Origin: Bradyrhizobium erythrophlei
GTDB taxonomy: Bacteria > Pseudomonadota > Alphaproteobacteria > Rhizobiales > Xanthobacteraceae
Assembly (NCBI GenBank): GCA_900129675.1
Contig: FSRD01000003.1
Location: 372,001-436,000 of the forward strand
Length of the DNA: 64,000 nucleotides
Direction: 5' to 3'
The notes beneath the pieces are model-generated. The model made no database searches and was not told the DNA's origin. It saw only the letters and a program-made list of their open reading frames with translations. Positions 54,040 to 62,952 of this stretch are shown here, one piece after another. Position numbers and translations under genes: made by a program. Each line of letters opens with the position of its first letter. The first letter of the stretch is position 1.

Positions 54040-57000
54040 ATGGCGTCACCCAATAAACTCAGTCCGATCCCGCATCCGCCGAAAAAGCCCGTGGTCGGCA
54101 ACATGCTGTCGCTGGATCCGAACGCGCCGGTGCAGCATCTGGTACGGCTGACCAGGGAGCTCGGGCCGATCTATTGGCTCGACATGATGGGGGCGCCGCT
54201 GGTGATCGTGTCGGGCCACGATCTCGTCGACGAACTCTCTGACGAAAAGCGCTTCGACAAGGCGGTGCGCGGTTCGCTGCGCCGGGTTCGCGCGGTCGGC
54301 GGCGACGGGCTGTTCACCGCCGATACCTCGGAGCCGAACTGGAGCAAGGCGCACAACATCCTGCTGCAGCCGTTCGGCAACCGCGCGATGCAGTCCTATC
54401 ACCCGAGCATGGTCGATATCGCCGAGCAGCTGGTCAAGAAATGGGAGCGGCTGAACGCCGACGAAGAGATCGACGTCGTTCACGACATGACGGCGCTGAC
54501 GCTCGACACCATCGGCCTCTGCGGTTTCGACTACCGCTTCAACTCCTTCTATCGCCGCGATTACCACCCCTTCGTCGAATCGCTGGTGCGCTCGCTCGAG
54601 ACCATCATGATGACCCGCGGCCTGCCGCTCGAGGGCCTGTGGCTGCAGAAGCGCCGCAAGGATTTGGCGCAGGACGTCGCCTTCATGAACAAGATGGTCG
54701 ACGAGATCATCGCCGAGCGGCGCGGCAACGCCGAGGCCGCCGAGGGCAAGAAGGACATGCTCGGCGCCATGATGACCGGCGTCGACCGCTCAACCGGCGA
54801 GCAGCTCGACGACGTCAACATCCGCTACCAGATCAACACGTTTCTGATCGCGGGCCACGAGACCACCAGTGGCCTGTTGTCCTGCACGATCTACGCGCTG
54901 CTCAAGCATCCCGACATCCTCAAGAAGGCCTATGAGGAAGTCGACCGGGTGCTCGGGCCCGATACCAATGTCCGGCCGACCTATCAGCAGGTCACCCAGC
55001 TCACCTACATCACGCAGATCCTGAAAGAGGCGCTGCGGCTGTGGCCTCCGGCGCCGGCCTACGGCATCGCGCCGCTCAATGACGAAACCATCGGCGGCAA
55101 ATACAAGCTGAGGAAGAACACCTTCGTCACCGTGCTCGTCATGGCGCTGCACCGCGATCCCAGCGTGTGGGGGCCGAACCCGGACAAGTTCGATCCGGAG
55201 AATTTTAGCCGCGAGGCCGAGGCGGCGCGCTCGATCAACGCGTGGAAGCCGTTCGGCAACGGCCAGCGCGCCTGTATCGGGCGCGGATTTGCCATGCATG
55301 AGGCGGCGCTGGCGATTGGCATGATCCTGCAGCGCTTCAAGCTGGTCGACAACCATCGCTACCAGATGCAGCTGAAGGAAACGCTGACGATCAAGCCCGA
55401 CGGCTTCAAGATCAAGGTCCGTCCGCGCGCCGACCGGGAGCGCGGTGCGTTCGCCGGCGGTACGGCGGCGGCCGCAGTGTCGACCGCGGCAGCGCCGCGC
55501 GCCCGGACGCGGCCGGGACACAACACGCCGCTGCTGGTGCTCTATGGATCCAACCTCGGCACCGCGGAAGAGCTGGCGACGCGGGTGGCAGATCTCGCCG
55601 AGGTCAACGGCTTTGCGACCAAACTCGCGCCGCTCGATGACTATGTCGGCAAGCTGCCGGAGCAGGGCGGTGTCCTGATCTTCTGCGCGTCCTATAATGG
55701 CGCTGCGCCCGACAACGCCACGCAATTCGTCAAATGGCTCGGCGGCGATCTGCCGAAGGATGCCTTTGCAAAGCTGCGCTATGCCGTGTTCGGCTGCGGC
55801 AACAGCGACTGGGCCGCGACATATCAATCGGTTCCGCGCGGGATCGACGAGCAACTGGCCGCGCATGGCGGGCGCAGCGTCTATGCGCGCGGCGAGGGAG
55901 ATGCCCGCAGCGACCTCGATGGCCAGTTCGAAAAATGGTTCGCCGCACTGGGACCGGCGGCGGCGCAGGAGTTCGGCCTCGCTTCGAACATCACGCGCAG
56001 CGCCGACGACGAACCGCTCTACAAGATCGAGCCGGTGGCGCCCTCGGCGGTGAACGCGATCGTCGCCCTGGGCGGCGTTGCGCCGATGAAGGTGCTGGTC
56101 AATTCCGAGCTGCAGAACAAGGGGGGCGCCCAGCCGTCCGACCGCTCGACCCGGCATATCGAGGTGCAACTGCCCTCCGGCATCGCCTACCGCGTCGGCG
56201 ACCATCTCAGCGTGGTGCCTCGCAACGATCCGGCGCTGGTCGATTCCGTCGCGCGCCGCTTCGGCTTTTTGCCGGCCGATCAAATCCGGCTGCAGGTTGC
56301 CGAAGGCCGGCGCGCGCAATTGCCGGTCGGCGACGCGGTGTCGGTCGGGCGTCTCCTGACCGAGTTCGTCGAGCTGCAGCAGGTCGCGACCCGCAAGCAG
56401 ATCCAGATCATGTCGGAAAACACCCGGTGTCCAGTCACCAAGCCGAAATTGCTTGGCCTTGTCGGTGACGACGCTGGTTCGACGGAGCGTTACCGGACCG
56501 AGGTGCTGGGAAAGCGCAAATCGGTGTTCGACCTGCTGGAGGAACATCCGGCCTGCGAACTGCCGTTCCACGCCTATCTTGAAATGCTGTCGCTGCTGGC
56601 GCCGCGTTATTATTCGATCTCGTCGTCGCCCGCTGGCGATGCCGCGCGCTGCAGCGTCACCGTCGCCGTGGTCGAGGCGCCCGCAAGTTCGGGCCGCGGC
56701 ATCTACCGGGGCGTCTGTTCGAATTATCTCGCCGGCCGCCGCAACGGGGAAACCATCCACGCCACGGTTCGCGAAACCAAGGCCGGCTTCCGGCTGCCCG
56801 ACGACGCCGCCCAGCCGATCATCATGATCGGGCCCGGCACCGGCCTGGCGCCGTTCCGCGGTTTTCTGCAGGAGCGCGCCGACCGCAAGGCGAAGGGCGC
56901 CAGCCTCGGGCCGGCGATGCTGTTCTTCGGCTGCCGTCATCCCGAACTGGATTATCTCTACGCCAACGAGCTGAAAGCGTTCGCAGCCAGTGGCATCACC

Positions 57001-57273
57001 GAACTGCACACAGCGTTCTCGCGCGCCGACGGGCCGAAGACCTATGTGCAGCACCTGGTCGCGGCGCAAAATGACCGGGTATGGAGCCTGATCGAGCAGG
57101 GCGCGATCATCTATGTCTGCGGTGATGGCGGCAAGATGGAACCGGACGTCAAGGCCGCATTGGTCGCGATCTATCGCGAACGCTCCGGCGCCGACGCCGA
57201 GGCCGGGCAGCGCTGGATCGACGAGATGGGCACGAAGAATCGCTACGTGCTGGATGTGTGGGCCGGGGGGTAG
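54040..57273 (+). CDS. Self-sufficient P450-NADPH reductase fusion (CYP102 type)
   Basis: A 1077-residue fused monooxygenase like P450 BM3, which hydroxylates fatty acids. The haem domain (~1-465) has AGHETTS at 271-277 and haem ligand Cys412 (FGNGQRACIG). A Pro/Ala-rich linker leads to the FMN domain (LLVLYGSNLGTAEELA, ~500), then FAD domain (RYYSISSSP) and NADPH site (IMIGPGTGLAPFRGF). It ends DVWAGG, keeping the C-terminal Trp that stacks on FAD. CAGGAG precedes the ATG. The whole electron chain is in one chain, so no partner is needed. Confidence 0.95.
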   Translation: MASPNKLSPIPHPPKKPVVGNMLSLDPNAPVQHLVRLTRELGPIYWLDMMGAPLVIVSGHDLVDELSDEKRFDKAVRGSLRRVRAVGGDGLFTADTSEPNWSKAHNILLQPFGNRAMQSYHPSMVDIAEQLVKKWERLNADEEIDVVHDMTALTLDTIGLCGFDYRFNSFYRRDYHPFVESLVRSLETIMMTRGLPLEGLWLQKRRKDLAQDVAFMNKMVDEIIAERRGNAEAAEGKKDMLGAMMTGVDRSTGEQLDDVNIRYQINTFLIAGHETTSGLLSCTIYALLKHPDILKKAYEEVDRVLGPDTNVRPTYQQVTQLTYITQILKEALRLWPPAPAYGIAPLNDETIGGKYKLRKNTFVTVLVMALHRDPSVWGPNPDKFDPENFSREAEAARSINAWKPFGNGQRACIGRGFAMHEAALAIGMILQRFKLVDNHRYQMQLKETLTIKPDGFKIKVRPRADRERGAFAGGTAAAAVSTAAAPRARTRPGHNTPLLVLYGSNLGTAEELATRVADLAEVNGFATKLAPLDDYVGKLPEQGGVLIFCASYNGAAPDNATQFVKWLGGDLPKDAFAKLRYAVFGCGNSDWAATYQSVPRGIDEQLAAHGGRSVYARGEGDARSDLDGQFEKWFAALGPAAAQEFGLASNITRSADDEPLYKIEPVAPSAVNAIVALGGVAPMKVLVNSELQNKGGAQPSDRSTRHIEVQLPSGIAYRVGDHLSVVPRNDPALVDSVARRFGFLPADQIRLQVAEGRRAQLPVGDAVSVGRLLTEFVELQQVATRKQIQIMSENTRCPVTKPKLLGLVGDDAGSTERYRTEVLGKRKSVFDLLEEHPACELPFHAYLEMLSLLAPRYYSISSSPAGDAARCSVTVAVVEAPASSGRGIYRGVCSNYLAGRRNGETIHATVRETKAGFRLPDDAAQPIIMIGPGTGLAPFRGFLQERADRKAKGASLGPAMLFFGCRHPELDYLYANELKAFAASGITELHTAFSRADGPKTYVQHLVAAQNDRVWSLIEQGAIIYVCGDGGKMEPDVKAALVAIYRERSGADAEAGQRWIDEMGTKNRYVLDVWAGG

Positions 57274-57328
57274 TTCCGCCGTCCCGCCTGCGCCGGGACG
57301 ACGGCAATTCCTGTGCTAGAACCCCCGC

Positions 57329-58003
57329 ATGATTCCATGGGTCAAAATCGATACCGCGCGCGTTCCCGGCACCGACGGGGAATTGCGGCTGATGCGGCGT
57401 GGCGCCGAGTTCTCCATCAAGCTCGGCACCAACGAGCTGATGAACAGCCGCCTTTCAGGCTCCGAAGCCGCGCTCGCGACGCTCGCAGCCAAGAAGATCG
57501 AAAAGGTCGCAAAGCCGCATGTGCTCATTGGCGGCCTCGGCATGGGTTTTACGTTGCGGGCTGCACTCGGCGTGCTCGGAATCAAGGCGCAGGTCGTGGT
57601 AGCTGAGCTGGTGCCAGCGGTGGTCGCCTGGGCACGCGGCCCGATGGCCGAAATTTTCGGCGACAGCCTGCACGATCCCCGCGTTAGCGTTTTGGAGACT
57701 GATGTCACCGAGGTGATCCGGTCGCGTGCACGAACCTTCGATGCGATCCTGCTGGATGTCGACAATGGTCCGGAGGGCCTGACCCGCAAGGCCAATGATG
57801 CGCTCTATGATTCAGCCGGACTGAAAGCGGCGCACGCGGCGTTGCACCCCGGCGGTGTGCTGGCGGTCTGGTCGTCCGGGCCAAACCCGTCCTTTACAAA
57901 ACGTCTGCGCGGCGCCGGCTTCGACGTCAACGAGGTTGCCATCCGCGCCACCGGAAGAGGCGGCGGCGCGCGCCACGTGATCTGGATCGCGACCAGGGAA
58001 TAG
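57329..58003 (+). CDS. Spermidine-synthase-like Rossmann protein
   Basis: A 224-residue protein of the spermidine-synthase/SAM-binding fold. HVLIGGLGMGFTLRAALGVLG near residue 66 is the nucleotide-binding loop, VVVAELVPAVVAWARG near 91 the acidic ribose-binding strand, and DAILLDVDNGPEGLT near 138 the post-beta4 region. It lacks a matching decarboxylase neighbour, so polyamine synthesis is only one option; a methyltransferase is another. Confidence 0.75.
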   Translation: MIPWVKIDTARVPGTDGELRLMRRGAEFSIKLGTNELMNSRLSGSEAALATLAAKKIEKVAKPHVLIGGLGMGFTLRAALGVLGIKAQVVVAELVPAVVAWARGPMAEIFGDSLHDPRVSVLETDVTEVIRSRARTFDAILLDVDNGPEGLTRKANDALYDSAGLKAAHAALHPGGVLAVWSSGPNPSFTKRLRGAGFDVNEVAIRATGRGGGARHVIWIATRE

Positions 58004-58011
58004 CGCGCGTA

Positions 58012-58824
58012 TCAGCCGCGGCTGGCGGTAATTACCAAGGCCTGGATGCGGCCTTCGATGGCGCCGGTGCCAAATCGGCGTGACAATGCTTCGGTCGCTC
58101 GCTGGGTCGCCGCCTCGAGGCCTGAGGCGTCGCGGGTCTCGATCTCGTTTCGCAGCGGCGTTCCCTGGCAATAGGCAATCGCGGGCTCGCGCGGCGAGGG
58201 CGCCTTGCTGCGGTGGTCCACGGTGTCGATCGAGACGGCCGTGAACCCGGCAGCATCCAGTTCCTGTCGGATAAGTTGGACATCATGGTAGCCATGCGGC
58301 GTGCGGGCCATGAAGCGCGGGGGATCTTGCGGAAACAGCACGGCGAGCGCATCCGTGACCGTGTCCGCGAATTCGTTCTCCGAGATCGGGCCCCACACAT
58401 TGAAAAGGAAACGTCGGCCCGGCCGCAAGATCCGGCGCGCCTCTTTATAGGCCAAAACCTTGTCCGGAAAGAACATCGCGCCGAACTGGCAGGCCACCGC
58501 GTCAAAGCTTTGATCGGCGAATGGCAGGGCAAGCGCGTCGGCCTGCCGCCACTCGATCCGGCCATCTGCGGACGATAGCGCTGCCCGATCGAGCATCGGT
58601 TGGTTCAGGTCAGTTGCGACAATGCGCGCCTCCGCAGGAAGGATCGACGCCATCGCCCGGGTCAGAACGCCGGTTCCTGCGGCCGTTTCCAGCACATTCC
58701 GCGGCGCAGTGAGTGCCAGCCGTCGGGCGAGATCGAGCGCATAGGGTTCGAAGATGAGCGGGACCAGAAACCGGTCGTAGATTTCCGGGATAGAACCGGC
58801 AAATAGTTTATCGGATGCCACCAT
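58012..58824 (-). CDS. Class I SAM-dependent methyltransferase
   Basis: A 270-residue methyltransferase. Motif I is NVLETAAGTGVLTRAMAS near residue 38, motif II IVATDLNQPMLDRA near 65, and the post-motif FDAVACQFGAMFFPDK near 108, like ubiquinone/menaquinone and UbiE-type enzymes. GGGGGAG lies 7 bases before the ATG at 58824. It converges with the spermidine-synthase-like gene and follows the hydrolase at 58.9-59.8 kb by 57 bases. Substrate is unknown. Confidence 0.85.
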   Translation of the reverse strand: MVASDKLFAGSIPEIYDRFLVPLIFEPYALDLARRLALTAPRNVLETAAGTGVLTRAMASILPAEARIVATDLNQPMLDRAALSSADGRIEWRQADALALPFADQSFDAVACQFGAMFFPDKVLAYKEARRILRPGRRFLFNVWGPISENEFADTVTDALAVLFPQDPPRFMARTPHGYHDVQLIRQELDAAGFTAVSIDTVDHRSKAPSPREPAIAYCQGTPLRNEIETRDASGLEAATQRATEALSRRFGTGAIEGRIQALVITASRG

Positions 58825-58881
58825 CGTACTGCTCCCCCGGACGCGCACGATCGGTGCTGCATGCAACGATTAACCGCTGGC

Positions 58882-59802
58882 CTACGCCGCCTTCGCCGCC
58901 GCGCCATGCGCGTGCTTGTCGATGGCGTCGATGATCTGCGGCCACAGCGGGATCGGCAGCGCGTGGCCCATGCCTTCGACCATTAATAGTTTTGCGCCGG
59001 GAATCGAGGCCGCGGTGTCCTTGCCGCCCTCGGGGCGGACCAGCGGATCGACGGTGCCGTGGATCACCAGGGTCGGCGCCTTCACCGCGTGCAGCCGTTC
59101 CTTGCGGCTGCCCGAAGCCAGGATGGCGCGGAGCTGGCGGCCGACGCCGGCCGGATTGAGGCCGCGCTCGAACGTGCGTTCCGCGCGCGAGCGATCGAGC
59201 GCCTCGTCTTCCGGGAAGGAACCGACGCGCAGGATTTTCCAGGTTTTTGCAAACCGCTCGAAATACTCTTCCCTGGTGGCCGGCGGCGGCGCCATCAGCA
59301 TCGCGGAGGCCTCGCGGGTCGGCGGCGGCACTTTGGGATTACCCGTGGTCGACATGATCGAGGTCAGCGAGCGCACCCGCTGCGGGAACGAGATCGCGAT
59401 TTCCTGGGCGATCATGCCGCCCATCGAGGCGCCGACCAGATGCGCCGACTTGATGCCGAGCACGTCCATCAGCCCGGTCGTATCTTTGGCCATGTCGAGC
59501 AGCGTGTAGGGCGCGGCTACCGGGATTTTCAGGAACCGCAGCTTGAGCAGTTCGACGGCCGTGAGGCGCTTGCCGCCGCTCAATTTGCCTGACTTGCCGA
59601 TATCGCGATTGTCGAAGCGGATGACGCGAAAGCCGCGCGCGGCGAGCTGACGGCAGAAATCGTCGTCCCAGTGGATCATCTGGGCCCCTAACCCCATGAT
59701 CAGCAGCATCGGTTCTGCGCTCGCCTCGCCAAAAATCTCGTAGCAAATGTCGATACCGTTGGCGCTGACGATCTGCGGCGGCTGATGGGCTTGCGGGTTC
59801 AC
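58882..59802 (-). CDS. Alpha/beta hydrolase
   Basis: A 306-residue soluble hydrolase. The oxyanion strand is LLIMGLGAQMIHWDDDFC, the nucleophile elbow VGASMGGMIAQEIA (Ser near residue 126), the acid in VIHGTVDPLVRPEGG and the His in VEGMGHALPIPL. It resembles esterases and haloperoxidase-like enzymes in many proteobacteria. It stands just before the methyltransferase on the same strand, so they may be cotranscribed. Confidence 0.87.
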   Translation of the reverse strand: MNPQAHQPPQIVSANGIDICYEIFGEASAEPMLLIMGLGAQMIHWDDDFCRQLAARGFRVIRFDNRDIGKSGKLSGGKRLTAVELLKLRFLKIPVAAPYTLLDMAKDTTGLMDVLGIKSAHLVGASMGGMIAQEIAISFPQRVRSLTSIMSTTGNPKVPPPTREASAMLMAPPPATREEYFERFAKTWKILRVGSFPEDEALDRSRAERTFERGLNPAGVGRQLRAILASGSRKERLHAVKAPTLVIHGTVDPLVRPEGGKDTAASIPGAKLLMVEGMGHALPIPLWPQIIDAIDKHAHGAAAKAA

Positions 59803-59972
59803 GGTGGGCTATCCCCTTGGGTGGTATCGCGATGAGGAAACTCTATGCCACGGTTTGTCGCATGGCAGAAGGCTTTCCGTGGCTTGGTGTTGACCAGCCC
59901 GCCGCAACGGTGTGGTATGCTTGGAAACAAGCGAAGCGTGCAAAGCGCTCGTAACCGTCCGGGAGAGCGCCA

Positions 59973-60353
59973 ATGGTCGACAAGGGCAACGATCCTGCCG
60001 TGATCTGGCAGACGATGATCGGCGAGATGGAGAAGGGGTTCAACGCCTTCGCCAATCGGGCGATGGAGTCGCCGGAATTCAGCAAGGCGATGAATCAGGC
60101 CGGCGGTGTTGCTGCGGGCGCGCAGAAGCAGCTCGGCGAGCTCATGGAGAAGTATCTCCTCTCGATGAATCTACCAAGCCGGGCGCAGCTCGTCGGCATG
60201 GCCGAGCGGCTGCAGTCAATGGAAGGCCAGCTGAACGAGATCAAGGCGCTGCTGGTTCAGATGAACCGCAACAATGGCGCGCCGAAGGACGGTGGTGCCA
60301 CGCCGCGACCGCCGCGCACCAAGCGTCCTCCCTCGGAAGGAGAACAGAAATGA
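59973..60353 (+). CDS. phaE: Short PhaE-like PHA synthase subunit
   Basis: A 126-residue helical protein: VIWQTMIGEMEKGFNAFANRAMESPEF, then MEKYLLSMNLPSRAQLVGMAERLQSMEGQLNEIKALL, the C-terminal pattern of PhaE-type subunits of class III PHA synthase. It is far shorter than the ~360 residues of typical PhaE, so it may be a minimal subunit like class IV PhaR. It ends with ATGA overlap into phaC. The tail is Pro/Lys-rich. Confidence 0.7.
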   Translation: MVDKGNDPAVIWQTMIGEMEKGFNAFANRAMESPEFSKAMNQAGGVAAGAQKQLGELMEKYLLSMNLPSRAQLVGMAERLQSMEGQLNEIKALLVQMNRNNGAPKDGGATPRPPRTKRPPSEGEQK

Positions 60354-61447
60354 GCGCCACCGCTGGCCTGAGATCCGCGGCCCTCGATCTGGCTGCCATC
60401 CCGGAACGGATCCAGTCCGAGGTGGAGCGCGCTATCCAGCGCAGCATCAAGGGCGTCGAATATATCGCTTCCTCCGGGCCGTCGCTGGGATCGACGCCGA
60501 AAGACATCCTGGCCGTACGCGGCACCATGAACCTCTATCACTACCGCCCGATGGCGGACGAAATCTACCGCGTGCCGATCCTGATCGTGATGGCGACCAC
60601 CAACCGCGGCTACATCCTCGATATGGTGCCCGGCCAGAGCTTCATCGAATTCCTGCTCAAGCGCGGTTACGACGTTTACATGCTGGACTGGACCGCGCCG
60701 AAGCCGGAGGAGAAGTCGCTTGGGATGGAGGACTACGTCCTCGACTTCATTCCGGATTGCGTCCGCCGCCTGCAGCAGGATTCCGGCGAGCAGGATGTCA
60801 CCGTGATCGGCTATTGCTTCGGCGGCGTGCTGTCGCTGCTGTACGGCTCGATCTTCAGCGACGGGCCGATGAAGAATTTGATCTGCTTCACCACGCCGAT
60901 CGATTTTCGCGAGATGAAGCTGTTCTCGAATTTCTCGGACCGGCGCTATTTCGATGTCGACCGCCTGGTCGACAGCGTCGGCAACGTACCGCCGGAAATG
61001 ATCCTGTCCTCGTTCGAGATGCTGCGGCCGGCCTCGCGCGCGGTCAGCCAGGTGCAATTATGGGAGAACATCTGGAACGACGAGTTCGTCAAATCGTACC
61101 GGATGTTCGATCGCTGGGCGACCGATACGCTGCCGCTGGCCGGCGAATATTTCCGCGCCATCACCAAGGACCTGATGTGGGACAACAAATTGTTCAACGA
61201 CACCATGTCAGTCGGCGGCCGTGCGGCGGATATTTCCAAGATCGAGGTGCCGATCCTGCACGCGGTGGCCGAGCACGATCACATCGTGCCCTATGACGCC
61301 GCCAAGCATCTGATCGCGAAGGTCGGCTCATCCGACAAGGAAGAGGTGATGCTCAAGGGCGGTCACGTCAGCCTCGTTGCGGGGGCCAACGCCATCAAGC
61401 GGCTGTGGCCGAAACTGGACAATTGGTTAGGTGGAAGATCGATATGA
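60350..61447 (+). CDS. phaC: Class III poly(3-hydroxyalkanoate) synthase PhaC
   Basis: A 365-residue synthase that polymerises 3-hydroxyacyl-CoA into storage polyester at granules. The lipase-like box is GYCFGG with nucleophile Cys156; Asp310 (AEHDHIVPYD) and His339 (KGGHVSLVAG) complete the triad. Length and motifs match class III/IV rather than the ~590-residue class I. It overlaps the PhaE-like gene by four bases and the acetyltransferase by four. Confidence 0.93.
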   Translation: MSATAGLRSAALDLAAIPERIQSEVERAIQRSIKGVEYIASSGPSLGSTPKDILAVRGTMNLYHYRPMADEIYRVPILIVMATTNRGYILDMVPGQSFIEFLLKRGYDVYMLDWTAPKPEEKSLGMEDYVLDFIPDCVRRLQQDSGEQDVTVIGYCFGGVLSLLYGSIFSDGPMKNLICFTTPIDFREMKLFSNFSDRRYFDVDRLVDSVGNVPPEMILSSFEMLRPASRAVSQVQLWENIWNDEFVKSYRMFDRWATDTLPLAGEYFRAITKDLMWDNKLFNDTMSVGGRAADISKIEVPILHAVAEHDHIVPYDAAKHLIAKVGSSDKEEVMLKGGHVSLVAGANAIKRLWPKLDNWLGGRSI

Positions 61448-62037
61448 GTGAAACACGTTCCTACCCGCGCCACGTCAAGACCGATACCGGCGAGATTGAA
61501 TTCCGCCTGATGGCGCGGGCCGACGAGCCTGCCGTGCTCGCCTTCGCGCAGAAACTGCCGAGCCATGATCTGCTGTTCCTGCCGCGCAATATCAGCCAGC
61601 CCAAGGTGCTGTCGGCCTGGATCAACGAGATCGAGCGCGGCGACATCGTAAGCCTGCTGGCGGTGAAGGCGGGGGCGGTGGTCGGCTGCGGCACGCTGGT
61701 GCGCGATCCGCACTCCTGGTCGCCGCATGTCGGCGAGATCCGGATGGTGGTGTCGCAGGACGTCCGCGGCCAGGGCGTCGGCCGCGCGCTGTCGCAGGAG
61801 ACCTTTGCGCTGGCGCTCGGCGCCGGGCTGGAAAAGCTGTCGGTTCAAATGACGGTGGATCAGCAGGCGGCCATCGCGCTGTTCGAAAGCCTCGGCTTCA
61901 AGGCCGAGGCGCTGCTGCGCGACCACGTCCGCGACGTCGACGGCAAGAAGCACGACATCGTCGTCCTCGGGCACAATGTGGCGCAGGTTCGGGCACAGAT
62001 GGAGGCCTACGGGCTTCCCGGGGCGGTCCAGCACTAG
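61444..62037 (+). CDS. GNAT-family N-acetyltransferase
   Basis: A 197-residue acetyltransferase. The acetyl-CoA motif is IRMVVSQDVRGQGVGRALSQETF, and KLSVQMTVDQQAAIALFESLGF is motif B. The start at 61444 overlaps the phaC stop (ATGA); a 13-codon upstream extension lies inside phaC. Cotranscription with PHA genes suggests a link to granule metabolism, but the acceptor is unknown. Confidence 0.87.
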   Translation: MSETRSYPRHVKTDTGEIEFRLMARADEPAVLAFAQKLPSHDLLFLPRNISQPKVLSAWINEIERGDIVSLLAVKAGAVVGCGTLVRDPHSWSPHVGEIRMVVSQDVRGQGVGRALSQETFALALGAGLEKLSVQMTVDQQAAIALFESLGFKAEALLRDHVRDVDGKKHDIVVLGHNVAQVRAQMEAYGLPGAVQH

Positions 62038-62223
62038 CCTAAAGTGGAACTTTCGCCGGTTTCCTGGGCAAATCGCTTAGCGTTAAGGCCGATCACGAAT
62101 TCGTGATATCGCGATGCACCATTGATGTTGCGCCGCACCATTAATTATGGCACAACCCTCTCGCCCCGGGCCAAACCGGACGGGGTGAGCCCATAGCTCA
62201 AACCTGAGGATGGAGAGACCCCA

Positions 62224-62700
62224 ATGACCACCGAAACCAGTTCCGTGCTGAATACCGTCAAGGAAGCCTTCGCGCCCGTCACCGAGGCGTTCACCAAGCT
62301 CCAGAACATGGAAGTTCCGGAAGCTGCCCGTGAGTTCGTGAAGAAGCAGGCCGAGACCGCCAAGGTTCGCGCCGCCGACTTCCATGCCGGTTCCGAGAAG
62401 GTGACCGCCGCGATCGAGACCGCTGTTGCCGGTTCGGTCACCGAGGCCGCCAAGATCAGCCGCAACATCCAGCAGGCGCTTTATCAGGACGCGGAAGCGT
62501 TCTTCGCCGGCATCGACAAGCTCGCTTCTGCCAAGTCGCTGAGCGAAGCCGCCCAGATCCAGTCGGACATGGTCCGTGCGCGCGGCGAAGTTCTCGTCTC
62601 GCGGGCGAAGGCCACCACCGAATATCTCGGCAAGCTCGTCGCCGACGGTGCCAAGACCGCACAGGACAACTTCTCCAAGGTCTACACCAAGACCGCCTGA
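62224..62700 (+). CDS. phaP: Phasin (PHA granule-associated protein)
   Basis: A 158-residue, Ala/Glu/Lys-rich helical protein of the phasin family. It coats PHA granules: VKEAFAPVTEAFTKLQNMEVPEAAREFVKKQAETAK near the N-terminus, a middle VGKIS/AKISRNIQ region and a C-terminal TKTA end. It has no signal peptide. It lies 186 bases beyond the acetyltransferase and ends at a strong terminator. High expression is likely, given its clean GGAGAG site before the ATG. Confidence 0.9.
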   Translation: MTTETSSVLNTVKEAFAPVTEAFTKLQNMEVPEAAREFVKKQAETAKVRAADFHAGSEKVTAAIETAVAGSVTEAAKISRNIQQALYQDAEAFFAGIDKLASAKSLSEAAQIQSDMVRARGEVLVSRAKATTEYLGKLVADGAKTAQDNFSKVYTKTA

Positions 62701-62727
62701 TCGCGTTTCCCTGCCAACTGCCGTTTC

Positions 62728-62755
62728 GAAGGCCCGCTTTGCGGGCCTTCTTTTT
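62728..62755 (+). terminator. Intrinsic terminator after phaP
   Basis: GAAGGCCCGC pairs with GCGGGCCTTC around a TTT loop and is followed by TTTTT. It is 28 bases past the phasin stop and is the clearest rho-independent terminator in the window. Confidence 0.95.
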
Positions 62756-62770
62756 GACGGGCGTCTGGCG

Positions 62771-62909
62771 TTCCCCGGATGCTGCGCAGCGCGCCGCATG
62801 TTTGCGGCGTGGTGCGCTGCTGATCCGGGGTCCATCGTACCTATATCAGTTGTGGGTCCCGGCTCTGCGGAGCAGCGTGAAGAACGCTGCACCGCGTCCG
62901 GGACACGTA
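62771..62909. repeat. Family B palindromic repeat, copy 3
   Basis: CCCGGATGCTGCGCAGC at the left and GCACCGCGTCCGGGACACG at the right are inverse, with internal GGGGTCC/GGGTCCC arms. Between the phasin terminator and the DUF445 gene. Confidence 0.75.
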
Positions 62910-62952
62910 GCGTGTGGAGCGTTAGACCACTTACTTTTCTCCGAAAGCCGTC

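Noticed and set aside
62038..62223. EcfG-type stress promoter (GGAAC...CGTT) before the phasin
   Set aside because: GGAAC at 62046 is followed by CGTT only about 30 bases later, not the 16-17 needed.
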